Source: Pararoseomonas baculiformis
GTDB taxonomy: Bacteria > Pseudomonadota > Alphaproteobacteria > Acetobacterales > Acetobacteraceae
Assembly (NCBI RefSeq): GCF_017813395.1
Contig: NZ_JAGIZB010000032.1
Location: 1-32,742 of the forward strand
Direction of reading: 5' to 3'
Length of the DNA: 32,742 nt
Shown: positions 24,433 to 32,475 of the stretch, in pieces
Layout of the letters: each line of letters starts with the position of its first letter
How positions within the stretch are numbered: the first letter of the stretch is position 1
Program-made: the position numbers and the translations under genes
Notes under the pieces: model-generated
What the model saw: the letters and a program-made list of their open reading frames with translations, nothing else
Told to the model about the DNA's origin: nothing
Databases searched by the model: none

Positions 24433-25434
24433 ATGCGTGACGCTACAATCTCGCCCTACCCGGCCCTGGGCCGCCGCAAGCTGCTGGCGGGCTTGGCCGG
24501 CGGGGTTACTATGCTGGGCGCATGCCCGGTCTCGTCCCAGTCACTGGGCAGCCGCCCCGTGGTGGTCGTGGTGCCTTTCGCGCCTGGTGGCGCGGTAGAT
24601 ATCGTCGCCCGCGCCTTGGCCGAGCCCTTCTCCGCGGCGCTTGGCCGCACGGTGGTGATTGAGAACCGTCCGGGAGCCTCGGGCGCTATCGCCGCCGCCT
24701 CGGTCAGCCGGGCGGAGCCGGACGGGCATACGCTATTCATCGCGACCCCCGGCACTTCCATTACCGCCGCTTTCCAGCCGCAGCTGCTGCCGGGCGATCC
24801 CCGCCAGATCCTGGCGCCCGTCGGGCGGCTGGCGACCCAGACTTATGTGCTGACCGTCTCCAAGTCTCATTCCGTCAAGAACTTCGCCGAGTTCGTGGCC
24901 TGGACGAAGGCGCATCCTGGTGAGTTCATGCTGGCCAATACCGGGCAGCTGACGGCCACCCGCCTGGCCGGTGAATTGCTAGGGCTGCGCCTGGGCACGG
25001 AGATCACGCCCGTGCCCTATCGTGGCAGCGGCCCGGCCGCGACCGACATCGCCTCGGGCCGGGTGCACGGCATCTTTGCGCAGCTCTCCGACGCGCTGGC
25101 CATGCAGCGCCAGGGCGCGAAGCTGGTCGCCGTCAGCGCGAAGGATCGCTCGCGGCTCCTGCCGGATGTACCCGCCATAGCCGAGACGCTGCCTGGCTTC
25201 GACGTGTTCAGCTGGAACGGCATCTTCGCGCCCGCCGCGACGCCGGTGCCTATTCTGAACGAGGTGAATGCCGCGCTGAACAAGGCCATTTCCGAGGAGA
25301 CATTTCGTGCGCGCTTCCGCGCAGACGGCGTAGAGTTCGTGCCCGGCCCGCGCCAAGCCCTGGCGGATATTCTGGATCGCGAAATTAAGGGCTGGACCGA
25401 TCTGAGCACTAAGGTCCGCATCGACCCGCAATAG
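24433..25434 (+). CDS. TTT/Bug-family solute-binding lipoprotein
   Basis: This 333-residue protein matches the tripartite-tricarboxylate-transporter substrate receptors (TctC/Bug). It has VVVVVPFAPGGAVDIVARAL, IENRPGASGAIAAASVSRAE, PDGHTLFIATPG, VPYRGSGPAATDIASGRVHG and LPDVPAIAETLPGFDVFSWN. The start carries a twin-Arg-like RRKLLAG followed by LGGVTML-type hydrophobic sequence and an LGAC lipobox, so it is probably a Tat-exported lipoprotein in the periplasm. Bug proteins usually bind carboxylates or amino-acid-like acids. No TctA/TctB membrane genes are in the window, so it must share permeases encoded elsewhere. GGAGG lies eight bases before ATG 24433. It sits 101 bases after the sulfurtransferase. 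Confidence 0.9.
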   Translation: MRDATISPYPALGRRKLLAGLAGGVTMLGACPVSSQSLGSRPVVVVVPFAPGGAVDIVARALAEPFSAALGRTVVIENRPGASGAIAAASVSRAEPDGHTLFIATPGTSITAAFQPQLLPGDPRQILAPVGRLATQTYVLTVSKSHSVKNFAEFVAWTKAHPGEFMLANTGQLTATRLAGELLGLRLGTEITPVPYRGSGPAATDIASGRVHGIFAQLSDALAMQRQGAKLVAVSAKDRSRLLPDVPAIAETLPGFDVFSWNGIFAPAATPVPILNEVNAALNKAISEETFRARFRADGVEFVPGPRQALADILDREIKGWTDLSTKVRIDPQ

Positions 25435-25443
25435 GAGGATGAG

Positions 25444-26343
25444 ATGACCGCAGCCGCGCTTCAGGCCTTCTTTGACGAGGCGACGAACACCGTTAGCTAT
25501 CTCGTCTGGGATGAAGCGACCCGCGCGGCCGCGATCATTGATCCCGTGCTCGATTGGGACAACCGCTCGGGCGAGGCCGATACGCGCTCCGCCGAGGCGA
25601 TACTGCGCGCGGCCGAGGAGAAGAGGCTGCGGCTGGAATGGGTGCTGGAGACCCATGCCCATGCCGACCATCTGACCGCCGCGCCCTATATCAAGCAGAG
25701 TACCGGTGCGCCGATCGGCATCGGCGCCCGCATCACCGAGGTGCAGACCATCTTCCGCCCCGTTTTCGATGCGCGCGACCTGCGCCCGGGCGGTGCGGAT
25801 TTTGACCGCCTTTTCGCCGACGGGGAGCGCTTCGCCCTCGGCGGGCTGGAGGTGGAAGTACTGCATGTGCCCGGCCACACGCCCGCCGATGTCGCCTACA
25901 AAATCGGCGATGCGGTCTTCGTCGGTGACACGTTGTTCATGCCGGATTCCGGCACGGCGCGTGCCGATTTCCCTGGTGGCGACGCCCATGCCCTGTACCG
26001 CTCGATCCAGCGCCTCCTCGCCCTGCCACCGGAAACGCGGATTTTCATCTGCCATGACTATAAGGCACCGGGCCGCGAGCACTACGCCTGGGAAACCACG
26101 GTGGCCGAACAGCGCGAGCGCAACATCCATGTCGGCAGTGGCCGCTCGGAGGAAGAGTTCGTCGCGCTTCGTACCAAACGGGACGCGACGCTCTCTACGC
26201 CGACGCTGCTGCTGCCCTCTATTCAGGTGAATATCCGCGCCGGGCGCTTCCCGGGCGGCGAGACCGGCCCGACCTTCCTGCGTATCCCTGTGATCGGAAA
26301 GGGCATTATCCCTCAGGGGGATGAGGAGACGAAACAAACATGA
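25444..26343 (+). CDS. Metallo-beta-lactamase-fold persulfide-dioxygenase-like hydrolase
   Basis: This 299-residue protein has the motif THAHADHLTAAPYIKQ (His71, His73, Asp75, His76), the second His in LHVPGHTPADVAYKIGD, the Asp in FVGDTLFMPDSGTARADFPG and the last His in FICHDYKAPG. The D-x-G-x-x-R-x-D-F-P-G-G pattern with CHDY is typical of the ETHE1/Blh group of persulfide dioxygenases, which oxidise glutathione persulfide to sulfite. That activity would follow directly from the sulfurtransferase. AGGAGG precedes the ATG. The stop overlaps the next start by four bases (ATGA). A plain glyoxalase-II-like thioesterase is a less likely alternative. Confidence 0.85.
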   Translation: MTAAALQAFFDEATNTVSYLVWDEATRAAAIIDPVLDWDNRSGEADTRSAEAILRAAEEKRLRLEWVLETHAHADHLTAAPYIKQSTGAPIGIGARITEVQTIFRPVFDARDLRPGGADFDRLFADGERFALGGLEVEVLHVPGHTPADVAYKIGDAVFVGDTLFMPDSGTARADFPGGDAHALYRSIQRLLALPPETRIFICHDYKAPGREHYAWETTVAEQRERNIHVGSGRSEEEFVALRTKRDATLSTPTLLLPSIQVNIRAGRFPGGETGPTFLRIPVIGKGIIPQGDEETKQT

Positions 26344-27743
26344 GCACCCCCGCCCTGCGCCCCCTGGCCGAGTGGATCGCCCGGATCGAGCCAGGCGCCT
26401 GGCCAGCTGCGGTGGACCAAGCCTTGGCCTCCAGTGCGCTGGATTGGGCAGGGGCGCTGCTGGCTGGCACCGTTCATTCGCTGCACGACGCCTATCTCAT
26501 GGCCTTGGCCGCGGGTGGCGCGCCTGGTGCGGGACGTTGCGCCGTGGCGGGGGATGCCAGGGGATGGGGCCCGGTGGACGCGGCCTCGGCTAATGCCGCG
26601 ATCAGTCATTTCTGGGAATTCGACGACAGCCATCGCGCCGCGATGATGCATCCTGGCATCACCGTGCTGCCCGCCGTAATCGCCCTGGCCCAGGCGCGCC
26701 AGGGCACCAGCATCGGCGATATGCGCGCCGCCGTCGTGGCGGGCTACGAGGCAGGACTGCGCATGGGCGCGTATCTGGGCAAGGCGCACTCGGCCACTAA
26801 CCACACCACGGCCACGGCCGGTAGCTTCGGCGCCGCCGCTGCCGCTGCGCGCCTGCTGCGGCTGGACGCGGAGCGCACCCTTTCAGCCCTCGGCCATGCG
26901 GGCACCCAGGCTGCCGGCCTTTGGCAATTCCTGGATGATGGCGCGACGGACGCAAAAGCCTTCCACCCCGCTATGGCCGTGCGCAATGGCGTGATGGCGG
27001 CGCTGCTGGCCGAAGCTGGCATTCCCGGTGCGCGCCATGTGCTGGAAGGACGGCGCGGGATGCTCGCCGCCTGGAAGATCGCGCCTGAGGCTTCGGCGAC
27101 ACTGGTGCCGGGCGGCATGCCGCAGATCCTTACCACCACCATCAAGGGCTGGCCGGTCTGCGGGCAGATGCACTCTCTGCTGGACGCGACGCAGGATCTC
27201 GTCCGCGCCGCGCAGCTGCGGGTAGAAGAAATTGGATCCGTGCGCGTGGAGGCGCCGCAGGCCCTGCTGGATATCGCCGGCATCCTGCACCCTGCCAATG
27301 CCACGGAGGCGAAGTTCTCCACTGCCTTCTGCGTGGCGCTGCTGCTCTCGGGCGGCGACCTCTCCTTCACCGGCTTCGATGGACAAGCGGTGAATGACGC
27401 GGCCGTGCAGGCACTGGCGGGGCGGATTGAGCTGCTCGCTCCCCCCGAATTCTCAGCACGCTATCCGAAGGAGCGCCCGGCCCGGATCACCCTTTGCACG
27501 CGGGACGGCCGCGTGCTGGTGGAGGAGCGCAGCTTCCGCCGTGGCGACCCGGAGGCGCCGTGGGAGTGGGAGCCGCTGGTGGAGCGCTTCCATGGCATCG
27601 CGGGCATGGCCCAGCCGGATGCGCGGGCGAGGGAAGCCATCATCGCCTGGTGCCGTGGCTTCGGCACTGGGGAGGCGGGGCTGGATAGTCGCATGGAGCC
27701 CGTCTTTCAGCCGCTTCCTGCCGCGTTGGAGAGGGCGGCATGA
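26340..27743 (+). CDS. MmgE/PrpD-family protein
   Basis: This 467-residue protein has the MmgE/PrpD layout. The all-helical domain has SSALDWAGALLAGTVHSLHD, the family motif NAAISHFWEFDDSHRAAMMH (normally N-x-x-x-x-H-x-x-D-x-D-D), HPGITVLPAVIALAQ and TTATAGSFGAAAAAARLLRL. The second domain carries DAKAFHPAMAVRNGVMAALL and KGWPVCGQMHSLLDA. Known members are 2-methylcitrate dehydratase, cis-aconitate decarboxylase and iminodisuccinate epimerase of Agrobacterium. The pairing here with a fumarate-releasing lyase matches the iminodisuccinate case, so an epimerase acting alpha to a carboxylate is plausible. It is coupled at both ends through ATGA overlaps. The substrate cannot be deduced. Confidence 0.88.
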   Translation: MSTPALRPLAEWIARIEPGAWPAAVDQALASSALDWAGALLAGTVHSLHDAYLMALAAGGAPGAGRCAVAGDARGWGPVDAASANAAISHFWEFDDSHRAAMMHPGITVLPAVIALAQARQGTSIGDMRAAVVAGYEAGLRMGAYLGKAHSATNHTTATAGSFGAAAAAARLLRLDAERTLSALGHAGTQAAGLWQFLDDGATDAKAFHPAMAVRNGVMAALLAEAGIPGARHVLEGRRGMLAAWKIAPEASATLVPGGMPQILTTTIKGWPVCGQMHSLLDATQDLVRAAQLRVEEIGSVRVEAPQALLDIAGILHPANATEAKFSTAFCVALLLSGGDLSFTGFDGQAVNDAAVQALAGRIELLAPPEFSARYPKERPARITLCTRDGRVLVEERSFRRGDPEAPWEWEPLVERFHGIAGMAQPDARAREAIIAWCRGFGTGEAGLDSRMEPVFQPLPAALERAA

Positions 27744-29212
27744 GCGGCGCGCCTTTTCCGCTTGCCCTTGACCCCGCCGCGCGTCCCCCGCGCAGCCTGC
27801 CCGCCGACCTCGCGGCCCGGCTGCGTGCGGCCCTGCCGGAAGGCACGGTGCTGACCGAGGAGACGGACCGCACGGCCTATCTGATCGAGGAGCGCAGCCT
27901 GTATCGCGGGCAGGCGCCCATTGTGCTGCGCCCGCGTAGCACGGCGGAGGTGGCCACCGCGCTGCGCATCTGTGCCGAGGCCGGCGTGCCCGTGGTGCCG
28001 CAGGGTGGGAATACGGGGCTGGTCGGCGGCACGGTTTCCGCCGCGCATGAAGTGCTGCTCTCGCTCGGCCGGATGAACCGGATCGAGGAGGTGGACCCGC
28101 TGAACTTCACCATGACGGTGCAGGCGGGCTGCGTGCTTGCTGACATCCAGGCGGCGGCGGAAGCGCATGGGCGCCTCTTTCCCCTCAGCCTCGGAGCGCA
28201 GGGCAGCTGCCAGATCGGCGGCAACCTGGCCAGCAATGCCGGCGGAATCAGCGTGCTGCGCTACGGCAATGCGCGGGAGCTGACGCTTGGGCTGGAAGTG
28301 GTGCTGGCCGATGGCCGCGTGTGGAACGGGCTGCGCGCCCTGCACAAGGACAACACGGGCTACGCGCTGAAGCACCTATTCATTGGCAGCGAGGGCACGC
28401 TAGGCATCATCACCCGCGCCGTGCTGAAGCTGTTCCCGCGGCTAACGGACCGGCAGGTGGCGCTTTGCGCGCTGCGCGAACCCGCGGATGCGCTCAACCT
28501 TCTCTCCATGGCGCGCGACCGCGCCGGGGAGGCGGTGACGGCTTTCGAGCTGGTCTCCTCCTTCGCCATGGAGATCGTGGAGCGGCACACCGGCGGGCAG
28601 AGTCCCTTTTCCGAATCTCACCCCATCTACGCGCTGATCGAGCTGGCCGGATCGGGCGAGGACGGAACGCTCCGCCCGGTGCTGGAGGACGTGCTGGAAG
28701 CGGGCTTCGAGGGCGGTTTGATGGCGGACGCGGTGATCGCGGAAAGCCTGGAGCGGGCCAACGCCCTCTGGCGGCTGCGAGAGGGTATTCCGGAGGCTCA
28801 GAAGAAGGCGGGCGGCAGCATCAAGCACGACATCTCCGTCCCGGTCTCGCGCGTGCCCTCCTTCTTGGAGCGAGCTGGGAAGGCCGTGGAAACCGCCATG
28901 CCCGGTGCCCGGATCTGCGCCTTCGGCCATCTCGGCGACGGCAACATCCACTACAATCTCACCCAGCCCGACAGGATGGAGAAGGCGGCCTTCCTGGCGC
29001 GCTGGGAGGAGATGAACGGGATCGTGCACGACATCGTCGTCGATCTCGGCGGCTCCATCTCGGCCGAGCACGGCATCGGGCTGCTGAAAGCAGGCGAGCT
29101 GCGGCGCTACAAGGACCCGGTGGAGATGGAGCTGATGCACCGGCTGCGCGACGCGCTGGACCCGGCGCGTATCCTCAACCCCGGTAAGATGACGGGGGAA
29201 ACCGGCCCCTGA
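27740..29212 (+). CDS. FAD-linked D-2-hydroxyacid dehydrogenase (GlcD/D2HGDH-like)
   Basis: This 490-residue protein has a PCMH-type FAD domain: APIVLRPRSTAEVATALRIC, VVPQGGNTGLVGGTVSAAHE, GQGSCQIGGNLASNAGG-like sequence and HKDNTGYALKHLFIGSEGTL. The C-terminal FAD-oxidase domain follows, with IKHDISVPVSRVPSFLER, CAFGHLGDGNIHYNLTQPD and SISAEHGIGLLKAGEL; the H-x-G-D-G-N-x-H and E-H-G-x-G motifs bind substrate and metal. Family members oxidise D-lactate, glycolate, D-2-hydroxyglutarate or D-malate to 2-oxo acids. In this operon a mercaptolactate-like hydroxyacid would yield mercaptopyruvate for the sulfurtransferase; that is inference. It is the last gene of the operon, coupled to mmgE/prpD by ATGA, and converges on the iclR-type gene. 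Confidence 0.9.
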   Translation: MSGAPFPLALDPAARPPRSLPADLAARLRAALPEGTVLTEETDRTAYLIEERSLYRGQAPIVLRPRSTAEVATALRICAEAGVPVVPQGGNTGLVGGTVSAAHEVLLSLGRMNRIEEVDPLNFTMTVQAGCVLADIQAAAEAHGRLFPLSLGAQGSCQIGGNLASNAGGISVLRYGNARELTLGLEVVLADGRVWNGLRALHKDNTGYALKHLFIGSEGTLGIITRAVLKLFPRLTDRQVALCALREPADALNLLSMARDRAGEAVTAFELVSSFAMEIVERHTGGQSPFSESHPIYALIELAGSGEDGTLRPVLEDVLEAGFEGGLMADAVIAESLERANALWRLREGIPEAQKKAGGSIKHDISVPVSRVPSFLERAGKAVETAMPGARICAFGHLGDGNIHYNLTQPDRMEKAAFLARWEEMNGIVHDIVVDLGGSISAEHGIGLLKAGELRRYKDPVEMELMHRLRDALDPARILNPGKMTGETGP

Positions 29213-29229
29213 CGTCCGCCGGCCTTTTC

Positions 29230-29943
29230 CTACCGGCACGGCCGCACGGAAAAGCCCTGATCGGCCAGCAGCTCCGCAGCGAGAATGCGTGCATGCTCAA
29301 ACCCTACCGCCGTCTGGCGGCTGATCGGGCCGCTGACCACAAGGGCGCCGATAAAGCGCCCGTCACCCTCGAAGACAGGCAGGGCCACCGAAGCCAGGCC
29401 CGGGTCGCGTTGGCCCGCCGTACTGATGAAGCCCTTTGCTAAAATTTCGGCGGCGTTCGGCGTCTCACCGCCCGTATGCGCCAGCAGCACGTGGGCGGCC
29501 CCGCCGCCGGCGGAAAGTGGTAGGCGCTCGCCCATTTCCACCTCATGCCGCAGCGGCTGCTTGGCATTCACGCGGCAGACGCAGACCCTCTCGTCGCCAT
29601 CGCGCTCGTAGAACGCAGCGCTCTCCCCAGTTTGGCCCGAGACATTCTTCAGGACCTGCATCATGCGGCCCGAAAAATCGATGGTCGCGCTGTACAGGGC
29701 TGCGAGACGCAGCGTGGCAGGGCCCGGAGCGTAACGGCCGTCCTCGCCGCGGCGGACATAGCCATGCGCCGCGAAGGTGCCGAGCATCCGGAGCAAGGTC
29801 GCCTTGTCTAACCCGCTGAGCGCGGCCAGTTCCCGCAGATGTAGGCGCGGACTGACGTCTGTGAAGCAGGAGAGAATAAGAAGCCCCCGCTCGAGCACGC
29901 CGCTGGGCGGCGCCTTCTTTTCGGAAGGCGAGCCTGATTCCAT
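29230..29943 (-). CDS. IclR-family transcriptional regulator
   Basis: This 237-residue protein has an N-terminal winged helix-turn-helix (VLERGLLILSCFTDVSPRLH; LRELAALSGLDKATLLRML; HGYVRRGEDGRYAPG). The C-terminal IclR effector domain has GESAAFYERDGDERVCVCRV, ERLPLSAGGGAAHVLLA, GFISTAGQRDPGLASVALPV and GRFIGALVVSGP. The effector would be a small acid from the pathway. ATG 29943 is chosen because AGGTGA lies just upstream; the frame is open to 29979. It converges with the hydroxyacid dehydrogenase and is divergent from the molybdoenzyme gene. Its probable binding site, a two-part palindrome, lies in that divergent region and again before the lyase operon. Confidence 0.92.
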   Translation of the reverse strand: MESGSPSEKKAPPSGVLERGLLILSCFTDVSPRLHLRELAALSGLDKATLLRMLGTFAAHGYVRRGEDGRYAPGPATLRLAALYSATIDFSGRMMQVLKNVSGQTGESAAFYERDGDERVCVCRVNAKQPLRHEVEMGERLPLSAGGGAAHVLLAHTGGETPNAAEILAKGFISTAGQRDPGLASVALPVFEGDGRFIGALVVSGPISRQTAVGFEHARILAAELLADQGFSVRPCR

Positions 29944-29970
29944 GGTGTCACCTGTCGGATACCAGCGCGC

Positions 29971-30036
29971 TTGACGCATAAGGCGCCGGTTTCTAGTCTC
30001 TGATTTTAGTATGTAAAACCGATTTCATTGAATGAA
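29971..30036 (+). promoter_or_regulatory. Promoter and two-part operator of the molybdoenzyme gene
   Basis: TTGACG (29971-29976) and TAGTCT (29994-29999) are a possible -35/-10 pair with a 17-base gap. Then come TTTTA-gtatg-TAAAA (30004-30018), a five-base gap, and TTCATT-G-AATGAA (30024-30036). The palindromes and their spacing copy those at 22030-22062. The site lies between the divergent IclR gene and the molybdoenzyme gene and may also control the regulator itself. Confidence 0.65.
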
Positions 30037-30078
30037 GCAAGCGGGCCTGAAATCCGGCCCGCCCGTGAGGCCGCAAAC

Positions 30079-32397
30079 ATGAGCGATATCCCGGACCAGA
30101 GCCGTCCGCGCAGCCACAGCTCCCATTGGGGTGTGTTCCGCGCGCATTGGCAGGATGACCGGCTGGTCGTCGCGCCGCACCCGGCGGACCCGGACCCTTC
30201 GCCCCTGCTGCAGAACTTCCCGGATGCCTTGCGCCATCGGGCCCGCATCGCGCGCCCCATGGTGCGCCGGGGCTGGCTGGAGAACGGTCCTGGCCCCGAC
30301 CGCCGCCGTGGACGCGACGAATTCGTGGAGATGGGCTGGGACGAGGTGCTTGACCTGCTGGCGAAGGAGCTGGCGCGGGTGCGGGACGCCCACGGGCCGG
30401 AAGGCGTGTTCGGTGGCTCCTATGGCTGGTCCTCGGCCGGACGTTTCCACCATGCGCAGAGCCAGGTGCACCGCTTCCTGAATATGGCGCTGGGTGGCTA
30501 TGTGCGATCCGTGAATTCCTACAGCGCCGGCGCCTCAGCGGTGATCCTGCCGCATATCCTCGGGCCGTTTGACGCGGTGTGCCGGCGCAACGTGACCTGG
30601 ACGCAGATCCTGGAGCACACGGACACCATTCTCGCCTTCGGCGGCATGCCGCTTAAGAACACTGCGGTCGCGAGCGGCGGAATCAGCCGGCACATCGAGC
30701 GTGAATCCATGGCGAAGGCCCACGCGCGGGGCACGCGCTTCATCCTCGTCTCCCCGCTGAGGACGGATCTGCCGGAAGAGGCCGGGTCCGAGTGGCTGGC
30801 GCCGCTGCCCGGCACGGATGTGGCGTTGATGCTCGGCCTTGCCCATACTCTGGCCGTCGAGGGGCTGCACGACACCGGCTTCCTGGACCGCTTCTGCGTG
30901 GGCTACCCGGCCTTCGAACGCTATCTTCTGGGCAAGGAGGATAGCCAGCCGAAGAATGCGGCCTGGGCCGCGGCGATCTGCGGCATCCCGGCCGAGCGGA
31001 TCACCAGCCTGGCCCGTCAGGCCGCGCAGGGCCGCACTCTCATCACCGTCGCGCAATCGCTGCAGCGCGCTGAGCATGGCGAGCAGCCCGTTTGGATGGC
31101 GGCCGTGCTGGCCGCCATGCTCGGCCAAATCGGCCTGCCCGGCGGCGGCTACAACTACGCGCTTGGCTCGCTCGCGCATTACGGCAAGCAGCAGAACGCA
31201 GTGCCGATCCCAACCCTGTCGCAGGGCACGAACGGGGTGAAGAACTTCATCCCAGTCGCCCGCATCGCGGACATGCTGCTCAATCCCGGCGCGCCCTTCG
31301 ACTACAATGGTCGCCGGATGACCTATGCGGACATCAAGCTCGTCTACTGGGCCGGCGGAAATCCCTTTCATCACCACCAGGACCTGAACCGGCTGCGCGA
31401 GGCCTTCGCGCGGGTGGACACGCTGGTGGTGCATGAGCTTGCCTGGACTGCGACGGCGCGCCACGCCGACATCGTCCTTCCCTGCACCATGACGCTGGAA
31501 CGCGACGATATCGGCGCCGCCGCCACCGATCCGCTGATGGTAGCCATGCACAAGCTGGCCGAGCCCTTCGGTGAGGCGCGGGACGACTACGCGATCTTCG
31601 CCGAGCTCTCCCATCGCCTCGGCACCGGGCAGGCCTTCACCGAAGGGCGCACGGCACAGGAATGGCTGCGCCACCTCTATGCGCGCACGCAGGAGGCACT
31701 GGCGGAGAGCGGCCTGTCCGCGCCTTCCTTCGAGCAGTTCTGGGAGATGGGCGAGATCAAGCTGCCCTCCGCCCCGGATGATGGCGGAATCCTGCGCGCC
31801 TTCCGGGAGGATCCGGAGCGGCATCCGTTGCCCACGCCGAGCGGCAAGGTGGAAATCTTCTCCGAGGTGGTGGCGGGCTTCGGCTATGAGGACTGCCCTG
31901 GCCATCCGGCATGGCTGGCCAAGGCGGAGATGCCGGACGGCCGCCACCCGCTGCAGCTCGTAGCGAACCAGCCCTATACCAAGCTGCACAGCCAGTTCGA
32001 TTTCGGCGGTTATAGCGCCAGCCAGAAGCGGCGCGGCCGCGAGGTGGCGCGTCTGAACCCCGTTGATGCCGCTGCGCGTGGCATCGCCGAGGGCGATATC
32101 GTGCGCCTGTTCAACGAGCGCGGCGCCTGTCTCGCCTCGGCCTCGATCACGGAGGATGTACGGCTTGGCGTGGTGCAGCTTCCCACAGGCGCCTGGTATG
32201 ACCCGGCGGACCCGATGGAGGACAAGCCGCTCTGCGTGCACGGCAATCCAAATGTGCTGACGCGTGATGTCGGCACCTCGCAGCTGGCGCAGGGCTGCAC
32301 AGGCCAGCTGACGGTGGTTGAAGTGGAGCGCTTTGCGGGGAACCTGCCGCCGATCCGGGCATTCGAGCCGCCAGCAGGCGTCGCTCGGCCAGCCTAG
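30079..32397 (+). CDS. DMSO/biotin-sulfoxide-reductase-like molybdopterin oxidoreductase
   Basis: This 772-residue protein follows the BisC/TorA/DMSO-reductase type. It opens SSHWGVFRAHWQDDRLVVAP (no iron-sulfur cysteines), then GPDRRRGRDEFVEMGWDEVL, GVFGGSYGWSSAGRFHHAQS and VNSYSAGASAVILPHILG. Ser149 there fits the molybdenum ligand. Later blocks include AFGGMPLKNTAVASGGISRH, KLVYWAGGNPFHHHQDLNRL and the cofactor-binding C-terminus (QLVANQPYTKLHSQFDFGGY; TGAWYDPADP; NPNVLTRDVGTSQLAQGC). The start lacks a Tat signal, so it is probably cytoplasmic, like BisC. Reduction of an S- or N-oxide is the expected reaction. ATG 30079 has GTGAGG eight bases upstream; the longer frame starts at a TTG inside the operator. 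It shares the operator of the lyase operon. Confidence 0.9.
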   Translation: MSDIPDQSRPRSHSSHWGVFRAHWQDDRLVVAPHPADPDPSPLLQNFPDALRHRARIARPMVRRGWLENGPGPDRRRGRDEFVEMGWDEVLDLLAKELARVRDAHGPEGVFGGSYGWSSAGRFHHAQSQVHRFLNMALGGYVRSVNSYSAGASAVILPHILGPFDAVCRRNVTWTQILEHTDTILAFGGMPLKNTAVASGGISRHIERESMAKAHARGTRFILVSPLRTDLPEEAGSEWLAPLPGTDVALMLGLAHTLAVEGLHDTGFLDRFCVGYPAFERYLLGKEDSQPKNAAWAAAICGIPAERITSLARQAAQGRTLITVAQSLQRAEHGEQPVWMAAVLAAMLGQIGLPGGGYNYALGSLAHYGKQQNAVPIPTLSQGTNGVKNFIPVARIADMLLNPGAPFDYNGRRMTYADIKLVYWAGGNPFHHHQDLNRLREAFARVDTLVVHELAWTATARHADIVLPCTMTLERDDIGAAATDPLMVAMHKLAEPFGEARDDYAIFAELSHRLGTGQAFTEGRTAQEWLRHLYARTQEALAESGLSAPSFEQFWEMGEIKLPSAPDDGGILRAFREDPERHPLPTPSGKVEIFSEVVAGFGYEDCPGHPAWLAKAEMPDGRHPLQLVANQPYTKLHSQFDFGGYSASQKRRGREVARLNPVDAAARGIAEGDIVRLFNERGACLASASITEDVRLGVVQLPTGAWYDPADPMEDKPLCVHGNPNVLTRDVGTSQLAQGCTGQLTVVEVERFAGNLPPIRAFEPPAGVARPA

Positions 32398-32475
32398 CAG
32401 ACTGTCGGTTAGAGTCTCTCTGCCTGGGGGGCAAGTTGTTGATCAGGCGGCAAGCTGAATGCGGTGATCGGCACC

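Noticed and set aside
24979-26337. Minus-strand open frame of 452 codons
   Set aside because: It is antisense to the solute-binding and metallo-hydrolase genes, both of which have clear family motifs and ribosome sites.
30535-32241. Minus-strand open frame of 568 codons
   Set aside because: It is antisense to the molybdoenzyme, whose cofactor motifs span the whole region.
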